From CAYQDB01 sp964416195 (GTDB lineage Bacteria; Zixibacteria; MSB-5A5; GN15; FEB-12), in assembly GCA_964416195.1 (NCBI GenBank), contig CAYQDB010000012.1, positions 1 to 64,000 on the forward strand: a stretch of DNA of 64,000 nucleotides, read 5' to 3'. Below, one piece after another: positions 43,369-51,697 of this stretch (positions are counted from its first letter, which is position 1; each line of letters starts with the position of its first letter). The position numbers and the translations under genes were made by a program. The notes below the pieces were generated by a model. That model saw nothing but the letters and a program-made list of their open reading frames with translations. It had not been told where the DNA came from and did no database searches.

Positions 43369-44889
43369 ATGATGAAAAGCCTAGGCCTAAGCTCATCTAA
43401 CACTGCCCTCGATCTTTTTCTGATCCAGTTGGCGGGCAGGTACTCTATATCCAGGACTTATTCTGCGAGAGAGGTGATCTTTGCAGAGGGCGATCCGGGA
43501 AACACCATGCATCTAATTCTCGACGGTTCTATTAGAGTCACAAAAAAGAGCCCTGAGAGTGGCGAACCGGTTGTTATAGCTCATCGCAGCGCCGGCGACT
43601 TCCTAGGGGAGATGGCATTAGTGGAGGAATCACCCCGCTTTGCGACGGCATCAGCAGAAACCGACTGTGAGGTTCTGGAGTTCTCAAAAGACAACTTCGA
43701 AAAGATAATTCGTGAGCAGCCAGCTCTGGCCACCCGTGTACTAAAAAGCCTGAGTACGAAACTGCGCGAGTCAGATTCGCTAAGAATCGTTGAGCTTGAG
43801 GAAAGCAACCGCCAGCTGACCGCCTCAAACCGGGAACTCATCCGGCTGAACTCCTTCCTCGACTGCGTCATCGACCAGTCGCCCAGCGCGGTATTCCTGA
43901 CGACCCGCGGTGGCAAAGTCTTCCGAATGAACAAAGCGGCATCGAGGATGTTCAGTATCGAGGATCCAGAGGCGTACCTTGATGTTGACAGCCTGTTCAA
44001 GGATCTCGATTTCGAAAAACTCCGTCGTAGGATACGCCACACCTGGACCGGCGAATTGAGAGGCCAGCGCAGTTCCGAGGAGTTTCCAGTTTACCTCTCT
44101 GTCACTACCCTTTCAGGGCACAATAACAGCATTCTCTACCTGATGATCTGTCAAGACATATCAGAACTGCATGCGTTCAATGAGATAATCACAGAGTTTG
44201 AGAAGTACGCCAGTGCCCAAGAGACAGCTGTAGAGCTGACTCATGATCTGAAGAACTACCTGGGTGTGCTGCTTGGCAATATGGAACTGCTAATATCGCA
44301 GCTTACCCCAGATCAGCGGGACGATATGAAGAGGCCCCTTGAGGCAATCGGCAAGACCTCACAAGAAGTTCTCCAATTCATTGAGAACGTAATGGCCTAT
44401 CGAGAGGACAGACGCGACGTGGTTCCGGTCGATGTCAGGGCACTGGTTCGGGCCATCGTTCGATTCTGCCAGCCACAAGCGCGATTTCAGGATGTCGAGA
44501 TTGAAGTCGAGATAGAGCCAAAGTTCCCTGACAGAATCTTTATCAAACAGGGACAGTTGCAGAGTGTATTAGTCAACTTGCTTGTTAACGCAGCAGAAGC
44601 GATGGATGAAGCTCCTTCTGGGCAGGCTAAGAAGATAGCTGTTACTCTCGCCCGTTCTGCCGACAATGATCGGGTCATAATCAGCATCATCGACAATGGA
44701 CCGGGTATCGCCGAAGAACACCTTCCAAGGGTCTTCAAGAAGCGTTTTACTACCAAGGCAACTGGGCATGGCATCGGTTTGGTTTCGATCGCCAAGATTG
44801 TCGAAGCCCACAGTGGTGAGATTGCGGTTGAATCTGCTCTTGGCGGTGGCGCAAAATTCGAAATCAAGCTTCCGATCAAGGTAGGTTAA
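43369..44889 (+). CDS. Sensor histidine kinase with cyclic-nucleotide-binding and PAS domains
   Basis: Residues about 12-130 form a cyclic-nucleotide-binding (CAP/PKA type) domain: VIFAEGDPGNTMHLILDGSI, GDFLGEMALVEESP and Arg90 at the phosphate-binding position. A coiled linker (about 133-162) is followed by a PAS domain (about 163-270), the H-box with His292 in THDLKN, the N-box LLVNAAEAMD, DNGPGI and TGHGIGL. There are no transmembrane helices, so it is a cytoplasmic kinase. No receiver protein is adjacent. The next gene begins five bases downstream. The likely ligand is cAMP or cGMP from the cyclase encoded two genes later, by inference. Confidence 0.92.
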   Translation: MMKSLGLSSSNTALDLFLIQLAGRYSISRTYSAREVIFAEGDPGNTMHLILDGSIRVTKKSPESGEPVVIAHRSAGDFLGEMALVEESPRFATASAETDCEVLEFSKDNFEKIIREQPALATRVLKSLSTKLRESDSLRIVELEESNRQLTASNRELIRLNSFLDCVIDQSPSAVFLTTRGGKVFRMNKAASRMFSIEDPEAYLDVDSLFKDLDFEKLRRRIRHTWTGELRGQRSSEEFPVYLSVTTLSGHNNSILYLMICQDISELHAFNEIITEFEKYASAQETAVELTHDLKNYLGVLLGNMELLISQLTPDQRDDMKRPLEAIGKTSQEVLQFIENVMAYREDRRDVVPVDVRALVRAIVRFCQPQARFQDVEIEVEIEPKFPDRIFIKQGQLQSVLVNLLVNAAEAMDEAPSGQAKKIAVTLARSADNDRVIISIIDNGPGIAEEHLPRVFKKRFTTKATGHGIGLVSIAKIVEAHSGEIAVESALGGGAKFEIKLPIKVG

Positions 44890-44894
44890 GCAGA

Positions 44895-45245
44895 ATGGTT
44901 GACACCCTTTTCTATTTGCTGCTGGGTCACTTCTTCGGAGATTTTGCCTTGCAGAGCGATGGGGTCGCCCGTGGGAAACAGACATCCAAGCGGACGCTTA
45001 CGTTCCATGTTTTTCTCTATACGTTGACCATAGGCTGTGCGCTGGCAATCGGCCTACACCTCCATGACAGCAACGAGTTCTTCTCGACCTTCACAATTGC
45101 AGTGCTAGCCTTTCTCTTCATTCAGCACTGGATTCAAGATTTCATCAAGTCCCAGAAATTCAATGGTACTAAACAGGCCTTCTATGTAGACCAGGGCATT
45201 CATGTACTCGTCCTGTTTCTTATTAGGTCGTTTTACTCTCAATGA
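44895..45245 (+). CDS. DUF3307-like small membrane protein
   Basis: The 116-residue protein has three or four hydrophobic helices. Its motifs match the DUF3307 pattern: GHFFGDFALQSDGVARGK near the N-terminus, HWIQDFIK in the middle, and a DQGIH followed by a hydrophobic C-terminus. The family has conserved polar residues within the membrane but no established function. The gene is sandwiched between the kinase (five-base gap) and the cyclase (ATGA overlap). This suggests it belongs to the same system, perhaps as its membrane sensor or effector. Confidence 0.82.
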   Translation: MVDTLFYLLLGHFFGDFALQSDGVARGKQTSKRTLTFHVFLYTLTIGCALAIGLHLHDSNEFFSTFTIAVLAFLFIQHWIQDFIKSQKFNGTKQAFYVDQGIHVLVLFLIRSFYSQ

Positions 45246-48200
45246 TCACCACAGTCACAGACTATAGGACACTAATACCATACGTTCCTAACGTGATCGC
45301 CAGGTGGTACACCGATGCACCCACAGGCTCAGTGCATACCGTCACTGATCATCAGGGCACCTTGATATGCATAGACGCCTCAGGTTTTACTGCCTTGACT
45401 CGCCATTTTTCCGCGTTGGGCAAGGAAGGACCGGAGATTCTGACATCCGTCCTCAATACTTTCTTTGGTGCCATGACCTACGTGGCGTTCCAGCATGGAG
45501 GCGACATTCTCAAATTCGCCGGAGATGCTCTGTGGGTTTTCTTCCCTGATGACTTCCGCCCGTCGAGCTTTCTCGCCGGACTACTTGCTGAACTGGATAA
45601 GGTCAATTCTCACCCAGATCTGAGCGAGAACCTTAGGCTGAGCGTTCATATCGGAGCAGAATATGGTACCTTTCATTTAGCGTCGCTTGGTGATCCGAAC
45701 GTACGTCTGGACGCCGAGCCGTTTGGAGGACTCGTGGAAACGGTTTTCTTGGCGTGTGATGGCGCCGCACACAACGCAATGTTGATTGGGCCGGTACTGG
45801 CTCAACGTTGTGTTGACAGCCGTGGTTCAGCGAATAGGAAACAAGGGCTATTCCCTGTCACGCCGCACCTTGACGTTGAAGGTATTCGAACGAAGAGACC
45901 TACCACTGAGCCCAGAATCGTTAATCCATCAAGTCTTGTATCTTACGTCCCCGCGGAACTGGTACAGCGCATGACCTCTGCCGTTTCGGCAAGCCCACTG
46001 CAAAGTGAGTACCGGGATGTGATCGTGTTGTTTGGTAATTTCGAATACGAGTACAAGGATGAAGGTTATTGGCAGTCCTCAGCATTCGCGTGCCTAAATG
46101 AGGTTTTGAAGGAGGCATTTGTCCGCATCCGAAACGTCGGGGGGAGCATTGCTCGAATAGATCCGTATCTGGGCGGGCACAAGTTGCTGGTCCTGTTCGG
46201 AGCCCCTGCCAGAGGCGAGGACGACGAACTCGCGGCGCTGGCTTGCGCTCGACATCTATTGGATTTGACTGATCCACATTTTCGTATGCGAATCGGACTG
46301 GCCGTTGGTGAGTTGTTCTGTGGGGACGTTGGCTCCTTTCGGCGTCGCGAATACACTGTAATGGGTGACAGTGTGAACAGAGCTGTCCGTTTGATGTCTA
46401 AAGCAGGGTGGAACGAAATCCTTCTCGATGGAGAACTGCGCAGGCGCCTCCCTGGTGAAGTTACCACAGAGGAGACAAGCCTTCAGTTGAAAGGTATAGG
46501 CAACAGCGTCATCTGCCATCGGTTAACGGGAGTGGTTAATTCGGACCGAGTCTCCGAGTCCGTGGCAGAAGTTATTGGACAGAAGAAAAAGTTGGCGTCG
46601 CTACGAGCGTTTTGGCGAGATACTCGCCAGGGTGCAGGGCACGTCATTGTGATTTGTGGCGACGCTGGCACGGGTAAGACCACTTTGACGCGACGATTCC
46701 TGGCTGGCCTGGGTACTAGCGAAGGTGTTATCATTACCGGTAGGAGTTCGCTGCTGTTTGGGCGCGGTTGGCTTGCCAGAAAGGCACTCACGGCTCTGTG
46801 TGAGATGCAGCAGGATCACCGAGTCAATCTCGCCCAATTTGCTTCCAAGATTGTTGAACCGCACTGGCTGCCACTGTTAAATGAGGTGCTCGATAAAACG
46901 ACTGAGGACAATGAGTGGACTGTGGGCTTGACGGCAGAGCTACGCACGGCCAAGACACAACGGCTGTTCGCTAGCCTACTGGAAGCCATTCTGACGTCGC
47001 CTTGTGCGTTGATCCTGGATGACTTTGACAGGGCTGATGACTACTCCAAGTCCCTGCTACTGTCTCTCGAGCACACAATGCCTTCGTTACCGTTATTGCT
47101 GATCCTGGTCACCAGAGAACTGACGACGGCTGTAACATCAAGCTATCCATCCGCCAAGCCCTTAAAGGTTGTTTCTCCTGATGACCGAGAATGGAGGGAC
47201 TTCTTTGAACAGAAGTTTGAGGACGGGAAACGAGAGAGAGAGCTGTTCGAATGTCTCCTTGAATCCTCAAAATGTAACCCACAACACATACATGGGTTCC
47301 TGCAAGGTTTGCTTGAGCGTCAGCTACTCGCTCCCAACAGGGTGTCTGGGAGATGGGAACTGGAAGCAGCAGCCGCGCGCATCCCAGTGCCGAAGGATCT
47401 CGCTGACGTACACCTGTCACGATTCGATGAGCTTGAGGAAATACAGCGAGTCATCCTCAAGTCTGGGTCAGTCTTCGGTGACCAGTTTTCTGCTCGGGTG
47501 ATCGCTGAGACAATACCCGATTTGAAATCAGAAACTATACAAGGTCACCTTGATTCTCTTGAGGAAGCTGGAATACTAGTTCGCAGCTCAGACAGAAGAG
47601 ATTTTGGGTTCACCCATTCTTCGATGCGAGACGCAATATATGCGTGCCTTCCTGAAGCCCAGCTTCGTGAACTTCATATGCGGTATGCCACGTTACTTGA
47701 ACCGAGGTATGCAGGACATCGCCCCGACATTCCGGCCTACCACTTTTACAGGGCGAGCTCTTGGAAGCGGGCGTTCACGTATTCAATGGCGGCTGCGCTG
47801 GCAGCCATTAAGGTCAACTCCCTGACCGAATCATCTGAGTTTTTCTCGCATGCCAGGGACGCATTAGATGCCCTGGGAACAGACGAAATGCCGCCCGACC
47901 AGGTCTTTGAGTTCTATCGGGAGCTTGGACATTTTCTCATACTGGAGGGACGTTATCAGGAAGCCTACCAAGTGTTCCGCGAGTGGCGTCGGTTTGGCAA
48001 GAGAAAAGGCAACGGCGATGAGTCTGTTTCGGCTTCAATAGAGACGGCCCACTTGATGTGGATACAGTCAAGATACAGCCGCAGCCGTCAGTTCTTGCAA
48101 AAGATTCTGGGTTCAGAGGCAATACGGGGCAACAGGGCAAAGACGGCCAAGGCGTATTCGGTGCTTGCCGAGCTTGAACGCCGTTCAGGTCAGTTCAAGA

Positions 48201-49294
48201 AAGCTCAGGACTGTTGCCAAGCGGCCATTCAACTTGCAGAGGGAATCAATGATCTCCAGTCTCTGTCCGATGCACATAACAAGCTAGGACTGGCATTGTG
48301 GGGTGAAGGCAGACTGGCTGAGGCTGCCCGAAACTTCGAGATCAGTCTCCAACTGGCCGAAGATCGTAGCAGCATCTATTCTCAGGCGCAGACACTTAAC
48401 AACCTGGGCATCGTGAGCTACACGTTGGGGAAGTTTCTGGACGCCGATCGCACAATGATCAAAGCACTCGACATCTTTCGCAACATCGGAGATCGCCGCC
48501 ATCAAGCATATGCCTCTGGCAACCTGGCCAATATCAGCCGCATTCTTGGCAAGCTCGCAAGAGCAGAAGAGCTGTTGCTGCAGGCTGACGCAATCTTTGA
48601 AAAGCTTGGAGACGAACATGCTCATCAATACACGGTAGGAAACTTGGGTGATCTTGATCTTGTGCGCGGGCGGTTGGATGTTGCGGAACGCCGATTCACC
48701 GACGTGGCTGCATTTGCGCAGTCTGTTGGAGACAGAGAGCTTGCCGCTGAATGCGAAGTACGATTTGGAGACCTCGCGTTCTTCCGCGCCGATCTGCAGG
48801 ATGCAGAGAGCAGATATAATCGGGCCGTGAACATGGCCAAAACAATCGGGTCGACTGAGTATTACCTGAGGGGATGCATCGGTCTCGCCCGCGTGCATAT
48901 CGCCAGGAGGAACGGGACTAAGGCTCGAGACCTCATAGACGTAATCAAAGAAGCTGCTGCTCCCGAAAACGCTATTCTGGTGAAGAATGAAGCGACCTTC
49001 CTGGAAGGTGAGCTGGGTCGAATTGGCGGAGACCCGAACCGCGCTGCCACATGCTTTCACCAGGTCTTGAAATACGCCGACGACCAGCAGATATTTGAAT
49101 TGGCGTTGAAATCAGCGGTCCGACTGTACGAAGTCGATGAGTCATCTAAAGACAGCACCAGCCGATTTCTACACAAGCTAATCAAAATGTTCACAGAATC
49201 GAACGGCCCCATCGTATGGCAGGAACTGCTGGACTCAAGCTACTTCGTCCATTTTTCCGGTCCCTTGCGGCAGGTTGTCAACACCAAGCAATAG
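45242..49294 (+). CDS. Soluble-adenylyl-cyclase-like protein: two cyclase domains, ATPase, TPRs
   Basis: The 1350-residue protein has cyclase domain 1 (about 30-185): Asp45 in CIDASGFT, Lys91 and Asp95 in GGDILKFAGD supply metal and purine contacts. Domain 2 (about 255-430) lacks the metal Asp but has YTVMGDSVNRAVR with Thr372, Asn379 and Arg383 for the transition state. The two halves would thus build one complete active site, as in ADCY10-type soluble cyclases. A NACHT/AAA-like P-loop ATPase follows (GDAGTGKT 473-480, LILDDFD 590-596), then about 400 residues of TPRs. Residues predict cAMP. It overlaps the DUF3307 gene. Confidence 0.93.
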   Translation: MITTVTDYRTLIPYVPNVIARWYTDAPTGSVHTVTDHQGTLICIDASGFTALTRHFSALGKEGPEILTSVLNTFFGAMTYVAFQHGGDILKFAGDALWVFFPDDFRPSSFLAGLLAELDKVNSHPDLSENLRLSVHIGAEYGTFHLASLGDPNVRLDAEPFGGLVETVFLACDGAAHNAMLIGPVLAQRCVDSRGSANRKQGLFPVTPHLDVEGIRTKRPTTEPRIVNPSSLVSYVPAELVQRMTSAVSASPLQSEYRDVIVLFGNFEYEYKDEGYWQSSAFACLNEVLKEAFVRIRNVGGSIARIDPYLGGHKLLVLFGAPARGEDDELAALACARHLLDLTDPHFRMRIGLAVGELFCGDVGSFRRREYTVMGDSVNRAVRLMSKAGWNEILLDGELRRRLPGEVTTEETSLQLKGIGNSVICHRLTGVVNSDRVSESVAEVIGQKKKLASLRAFWRDTRQGAGHVIVICGDAGTGKTTLTRRFLAGLGTSEGVIITGRSSLLFGRGWLARKALTALCEMQQDHRVNLAQFASKIVEPHWLPLLNEVLDKTTEDNEWTVGLTAELRTAKTQRLFASLLEAILTSPCALILDDFDRADDYSKSLLLSLEHTMPSLPLLLILVTRELTTAVTSSYPSAKPLKVVSPDDREWRDFFEQKFEDGKRERELFECLLESSKCNPQHIHGFLQGLLERQLLAPNRVSGRWELEAAAARIPVPKDLADVHLSRFDELEEIQRVILKSGSVFGDQFSARVIAETIPDLKSETIQGHLDSLEEAGILVRSSDRRDFGFTHSSMRDAIYACLPEAQLRELHMRYATLLEPRYAGHRPDIPAYHFYRASSWKRAFTYSMAAALAAIKVNSLTESSEFFSHARDALDALGTDEMPPDQVFEFYRELGHFLILEGRYQEAYQVFREWRRFGKRKGNGDESVSASIETAHLMWIQSRYSRSRQFLQKILGSEAIRGNRAKTAKAYSVLAELERRSGQFKKAQDCCQAAIQLAEGINDLQSLSDAHNKLGLALWGEGRLAEAARNFEISLQLAEDRSSIYSQAQTLNNLGIVSYTLGKFLDADRTMIKALDIFRNIGDRRHQAYASGNLANISRILGKLARAEELLLQADAIFEKLGDEHAHQYTVGNLGDLDLVRGRLDVAERRFTDVAAFAQSVGDRELAAECEVRFGDLAFFRADLQDAESRYNRAVNMAKTIGSTEYYLRGCIGLARVHIARRNGTKARDLIDVIKEAAAPENAILVKNEATFLEGELGRIGGDPNRAATCFHQVLKYADDQQIFELALKSAVRLYEVDESSKDSTSRFLHKLIKMFTESNGPIVWQELLDSSYFVHFSGPLRQVVNTKQ

Positions 49295-49567
49295 ACTCTG
49301 TCCAATAGAGTGTGGGATTGTCCCCTCTTTTTTTCAAGAATTTTGACCGCTGTTTAATAGGGTTCCAGCCAGATCAGATTTTCAACACCTCTGTAATCCC
49401 AGCCCCTACAATGTGTTAACGCGGAGAGCGGGTCGGTGTGTGCGATTTTGGGCTGCCGGGTTTGAACATTGCTTCATTCCGAAACGCCACCACCAGATAA
49501 GATGAGAGAAGAGGTGGCAAGTGCACAGTATGAAACGAGATAGCAAATAATACCGTAGGAGGTTACG

Positions 49568-50221
49568 ATGAAAGCTAACTCAAGAGCTCGACCAGTCGCA
49601 AGATGGACTATAGCAGCGTTCGCCTTGGCCGTCCTGGCAACGCTGTCGTTCCAGGCATTTCTGGGTTGCGGCAACAACCCGCTGGATTCGACGGTGGTGC
49701 CTGCTGGCCCGACCTCCTATGACATTGAGGGCGGATTGGCGGCGGTTCAATTCGCCGACTCTCTGCGAACCCGGTCTGCCGGCGGCGCTGCACTGTCTTC
49801 ACCTTCACCGAGCAGCGATCTCTATTTGGTCGACAGTGCGTACAGTGAGGCTGTGTTCAACCGCAACGGAGGTACGCTGACGCTTCAGCTCGATAACGAG
49901 AAGATTCCTTTTGTTATTCCTGGGAACGCGCTTAGTGCTGAGGTCCAAATCAAGATCTGCGGTTGGAAGTACAGCGTCCCGGACGGCTATGTATACCTGT
50001 ATCAGTGCGCCCCCCCCGGACTTGTATTTGCAGAGCCGATAAAGGTTACCCACCCGGTTTTAAACCTGTCCAACGGCGAGTATTCGGGCCTGTTCCACAG
50101 CGACGATAGCAGCCATACATGGTCGTTTGAGCTGGCTTCGCCTGCTGTCGATGGATGGGCTATATTTGACATCCACCACTTCTCGATGTACGGAGTTTCG
50201 GACCTGCGAGCAGGGCCGTAA
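49568..50221 (+). CDS. Predicted lipoprotein with ZU5-like beta domain
   Basis: The 217-residue protein has a basic N-terminus, a hydrophobic segment (about 13-32) and AFLGC at residues 30-34 as a possible, slightly atypical lipobox. After a linker rich in Ala, Ser and Pro come GGTLTLQLDN, IPFVIPGNALSAEVQI, an APPGLVFAEPIKV strand and DIHHFSMYGVS near the end, a pattern I associate with ZU5-like folds. Function unknown. The ATG follows AGGAGG. It lies in the putative island, but whether it belongs to the cyclase operon is unclear. Confidence 0.75.
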   Translation: MKANSRARPVARWTIAAFALAVLATLSFQAFLGCGNNPLDSTVVPAGPTSYDIEGGLAAVQFADSLRTRSAGGAALSSPSPSSDLYLVDSAYSEAVFNRNGGTLTLQLDNEKIPFVIPGNALSAEVQIKICGWKYSVPDGYVYLYQCAPPGLVFAEPIKVTHPVLNLSNGEYSGLFHSDDSSHTWSFELASPAVDGWAIFDIHHFSMYGVSDLRAGP

Positions 50222-50830
50222 GGCCAATCTACTACAGGGGCCCAACATTTATCCTCATCGAGCCCCGGTCAGTGTTGCTGGCCGGGGCCTCGTTCGGTGC
50301 TGGAAGACCGACAAGAGTAGCCCGGTAGAGGATCTTCCCGACACCTCTGACGACCCACATTTCACTATATGGCAGGCAACGGATTCTACGGTTCATCATG
50401 TGTTTCCTCTTCACACGCTCCCAACGCTTTTCTGGAGCCAGTCCTGCTGTGGCCATTTTGTGTCCACCACCAGCCAAACCAGAAGGGAAGAAGCGAAGCC
50501 CCAAGAGCGGGCAGAAGGGGCTAATCTGTTGACTCTGTTTATATTAGCAAGTCCTTTGCTGAGAGTTATTCTCCTCAGAAATGCCCCATAGAGAACTATG
50601 AATTCGACGCTCCTAAACTAGGTATTCAGCCCCCCCATTGTCACAATTCTCTCGATGTACGTGAAACGCCCCCCTGTGTGTATCAGCCTGGAATGGCAGA
50701 AGGCATAGACTGAATATCTTCGGCTCCAAGCGAGTAATATAACTGAGTGTTTGGCAAAACCTGAAACAAAACCGCAACTTATCCGGTAATGACTGATTAG
50801 AATCATCTCAAATGTGTAGAGAGAGACAAT
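50222..50830. other. Intergenic region with one GC-rich hairpin
   Basis: No supportable gene is seen in about 600 bases; an open frame of about 150 codons overlapping the lipoprotein lacks any family pattern. A perfect 7-bp stem GCCCCGG...CCGGGGC (50262-50288) lies 40 bases after the lipoprotein stop, but no T-tract follows, so its role as a terminator is uncertain. Confidence 0.5.
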
Positions 50831-51025
50831 ATGGCCAAGAAAATGTACAGATCGGTTGGGGATCGAATGATTGCAGGCGTTTGCGGCGGCATAGGTGAAT
50901 ATTTTGACATTGATCCAACGTTGGTGCGCTTGCTCGCTGTGGCATTAATCCTTGCAGGGGGTTCTGGGGTATTGGGGTATATCTTGGCATGGATCATTAT
51001 TCCGGAAGCTCCGTCAACGGCGTAG
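50831..51025 (+). CDS. PspC-domain protein
   Basis: The 64-residue protein matches the PspC core: MYRSVGDRMIAGVCGGIGEY, FDIDPTLVRLL and a hydrophobic helix (about 35-56) followed by WIIIPEAP. Such proteins sit in the inner membrane and in some bacteria link envelope stress to transcription. The ATG follows GAGAGACAAT. No PspA or PspB is nearby. It is the last gene before the 13-bp tRNA-end repeat at 51279. Confidence 0.9.
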   Translation: MAKKMYRSVGDRMIAGVCGGIGEYFDIDPTLVRLLAVALILAGGSGVLGYILAWIIIPEAPSTA

Positions 51026-51278
51026 GTTATTGACTGCCACCACTGTATTCGTTCCGGTGCATGCGAATATACCCATGACTGCAGCCCATTTCTTTCGGCG
51101 CACTACCTGAAACGAAATGTACCCTGTATATGTCAGGCGGGTCTCAGTAGGGTTTCAAACAGGCCACCGTTCAGACACAATATGCGGAATACCGGCTGCC
51201 TCAGGTCGTATCGCCGTTAGCGCAGTCATACAGCCGTTTTCAGATAGTCCACTACCGGCTGAAAGGTTCTATAATCGC

Positions 51279-51291
51279 CCTGCCGGGGGTA
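51279..51291 (+). repeat. Putative attR core (tRNA-Arg 3'-end copy)
   Basis: CCTGCCGGGGGTA matches the last 13 bases of tRNA-Arg exactly. Upstream is AGGTTC, as in the T-arm, but separated by a few extra bases, so the displaced tRNA end has decayed or the match is shorter than the original. Confidence 0.5.
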
Positions 51292-51356
51292 TTAGGATTG
51301 ATTGGCTGGGAAAGATGAATGTCGAAACCACATGAAGGCTGTTCCATAAGCCTGTT

Positions 51357-51460
51357 GTCATCGCAAGCGACCGAAGGGAGCGTGGCGATCTCAATTGTGT
51401 AACTGTCTCCTCTCCAAGAGATTGCCATATCGTCCGCCAAGGCGGACTCCTCGCAATGAC
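51357..51460. repeat. Palindromic intergenic repeat, family A, copy 3
   Basis: GTCATCGCAAGCGACCGAAG opens it, followed by GGAGCGTGGCGATCTC. It closes with AGAGATTGCCATA, CGTCCGCC, GGCGGACTCC and TCGCAATGAC. The outer GTCATCGC...GCAATGAC arms are inverted repeats. It closely matches 34502-34605. Confidence 0.85.
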
Positions 51461-51592
51461 GGTTTCCGGAGCCTACGTGGTCAAGAATAATTCTTTTGGC
51501 ACAACCTCGCATTGGTTTCGACCTACCCGACTTGGGTGGCCTAACCCTCTTGAAATTAACAAGATAAAGGCAGAACAATCTGTCGAAACTGT

Positions 51593-51621
51593 TTGACACG
51601 GCAGCCGTGCTGCCATATATT
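51593..51621 (+). promoter_or_regulatory. Strong promoter with palindrome in spacer
   Basis: TTGACA (51593-51598) and TATATT (51616-51621) are separated by exactly 17 bases. Within the spacer is a perfect inverted repeat GGCAGC-CGT-GCTGCC (51600-51614). It would drive the outer-membrane protein gene 77 bases downstream. The palindrome is a candidate operator. Confidence 0.65.
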
Positions 51622-51697
51622 CATTAGTTGTTTTTGGTATGTTCTACGTCTATGTAAGTAGCGAGGAATAAGTCTTTTTGCATAAGGAGTTAAGAGA

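Larger units (their letters stand above)
41485..51291. mobile_element. Putative degenerate integrative island at tRNA-Arg
   Basis: The left end is the tRNA-Arg 3' end. The right end is a 13-base exact copy (CCTGCCGGGGGTA, 51279-51291), preceded a few bases earlier by AGGTTC as in the tRNA T-arm. Inside are a truncated serine recombinase next to the tRNA, an HsdR fragment, the kinase-DUF3307-cyclase operon, a lipoprotein and a PspC protein. The repeat and gene remnants are visible; the extent is inferred. Confidence 0.55.
51026..51697. other. Intergenic region with right-end repeat, palindrome and promoter
   Basis: No gene is seen. In order it holds the putative attR (51279-51291), family A palindrome copy 3 (51357-51460), a piece resembling family B (near 51519), and a strong promoter motif for the outer-membrane protein gene (51593-51621). 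Confidence 0.55.

Noticed and set aside
48284..49060. 258-codon frame on the - strand within the TPR part of the cyclase protein
   Set aside because: It is antisense to a clear TPR domain and without any recognisable motif.
50127..50591. Open frame of about 154 codons after the lipoprotein gene
   Set aside because: It starts inside the lipoprotein gene in another frame and shows no conserved motif or ribosome binding site.
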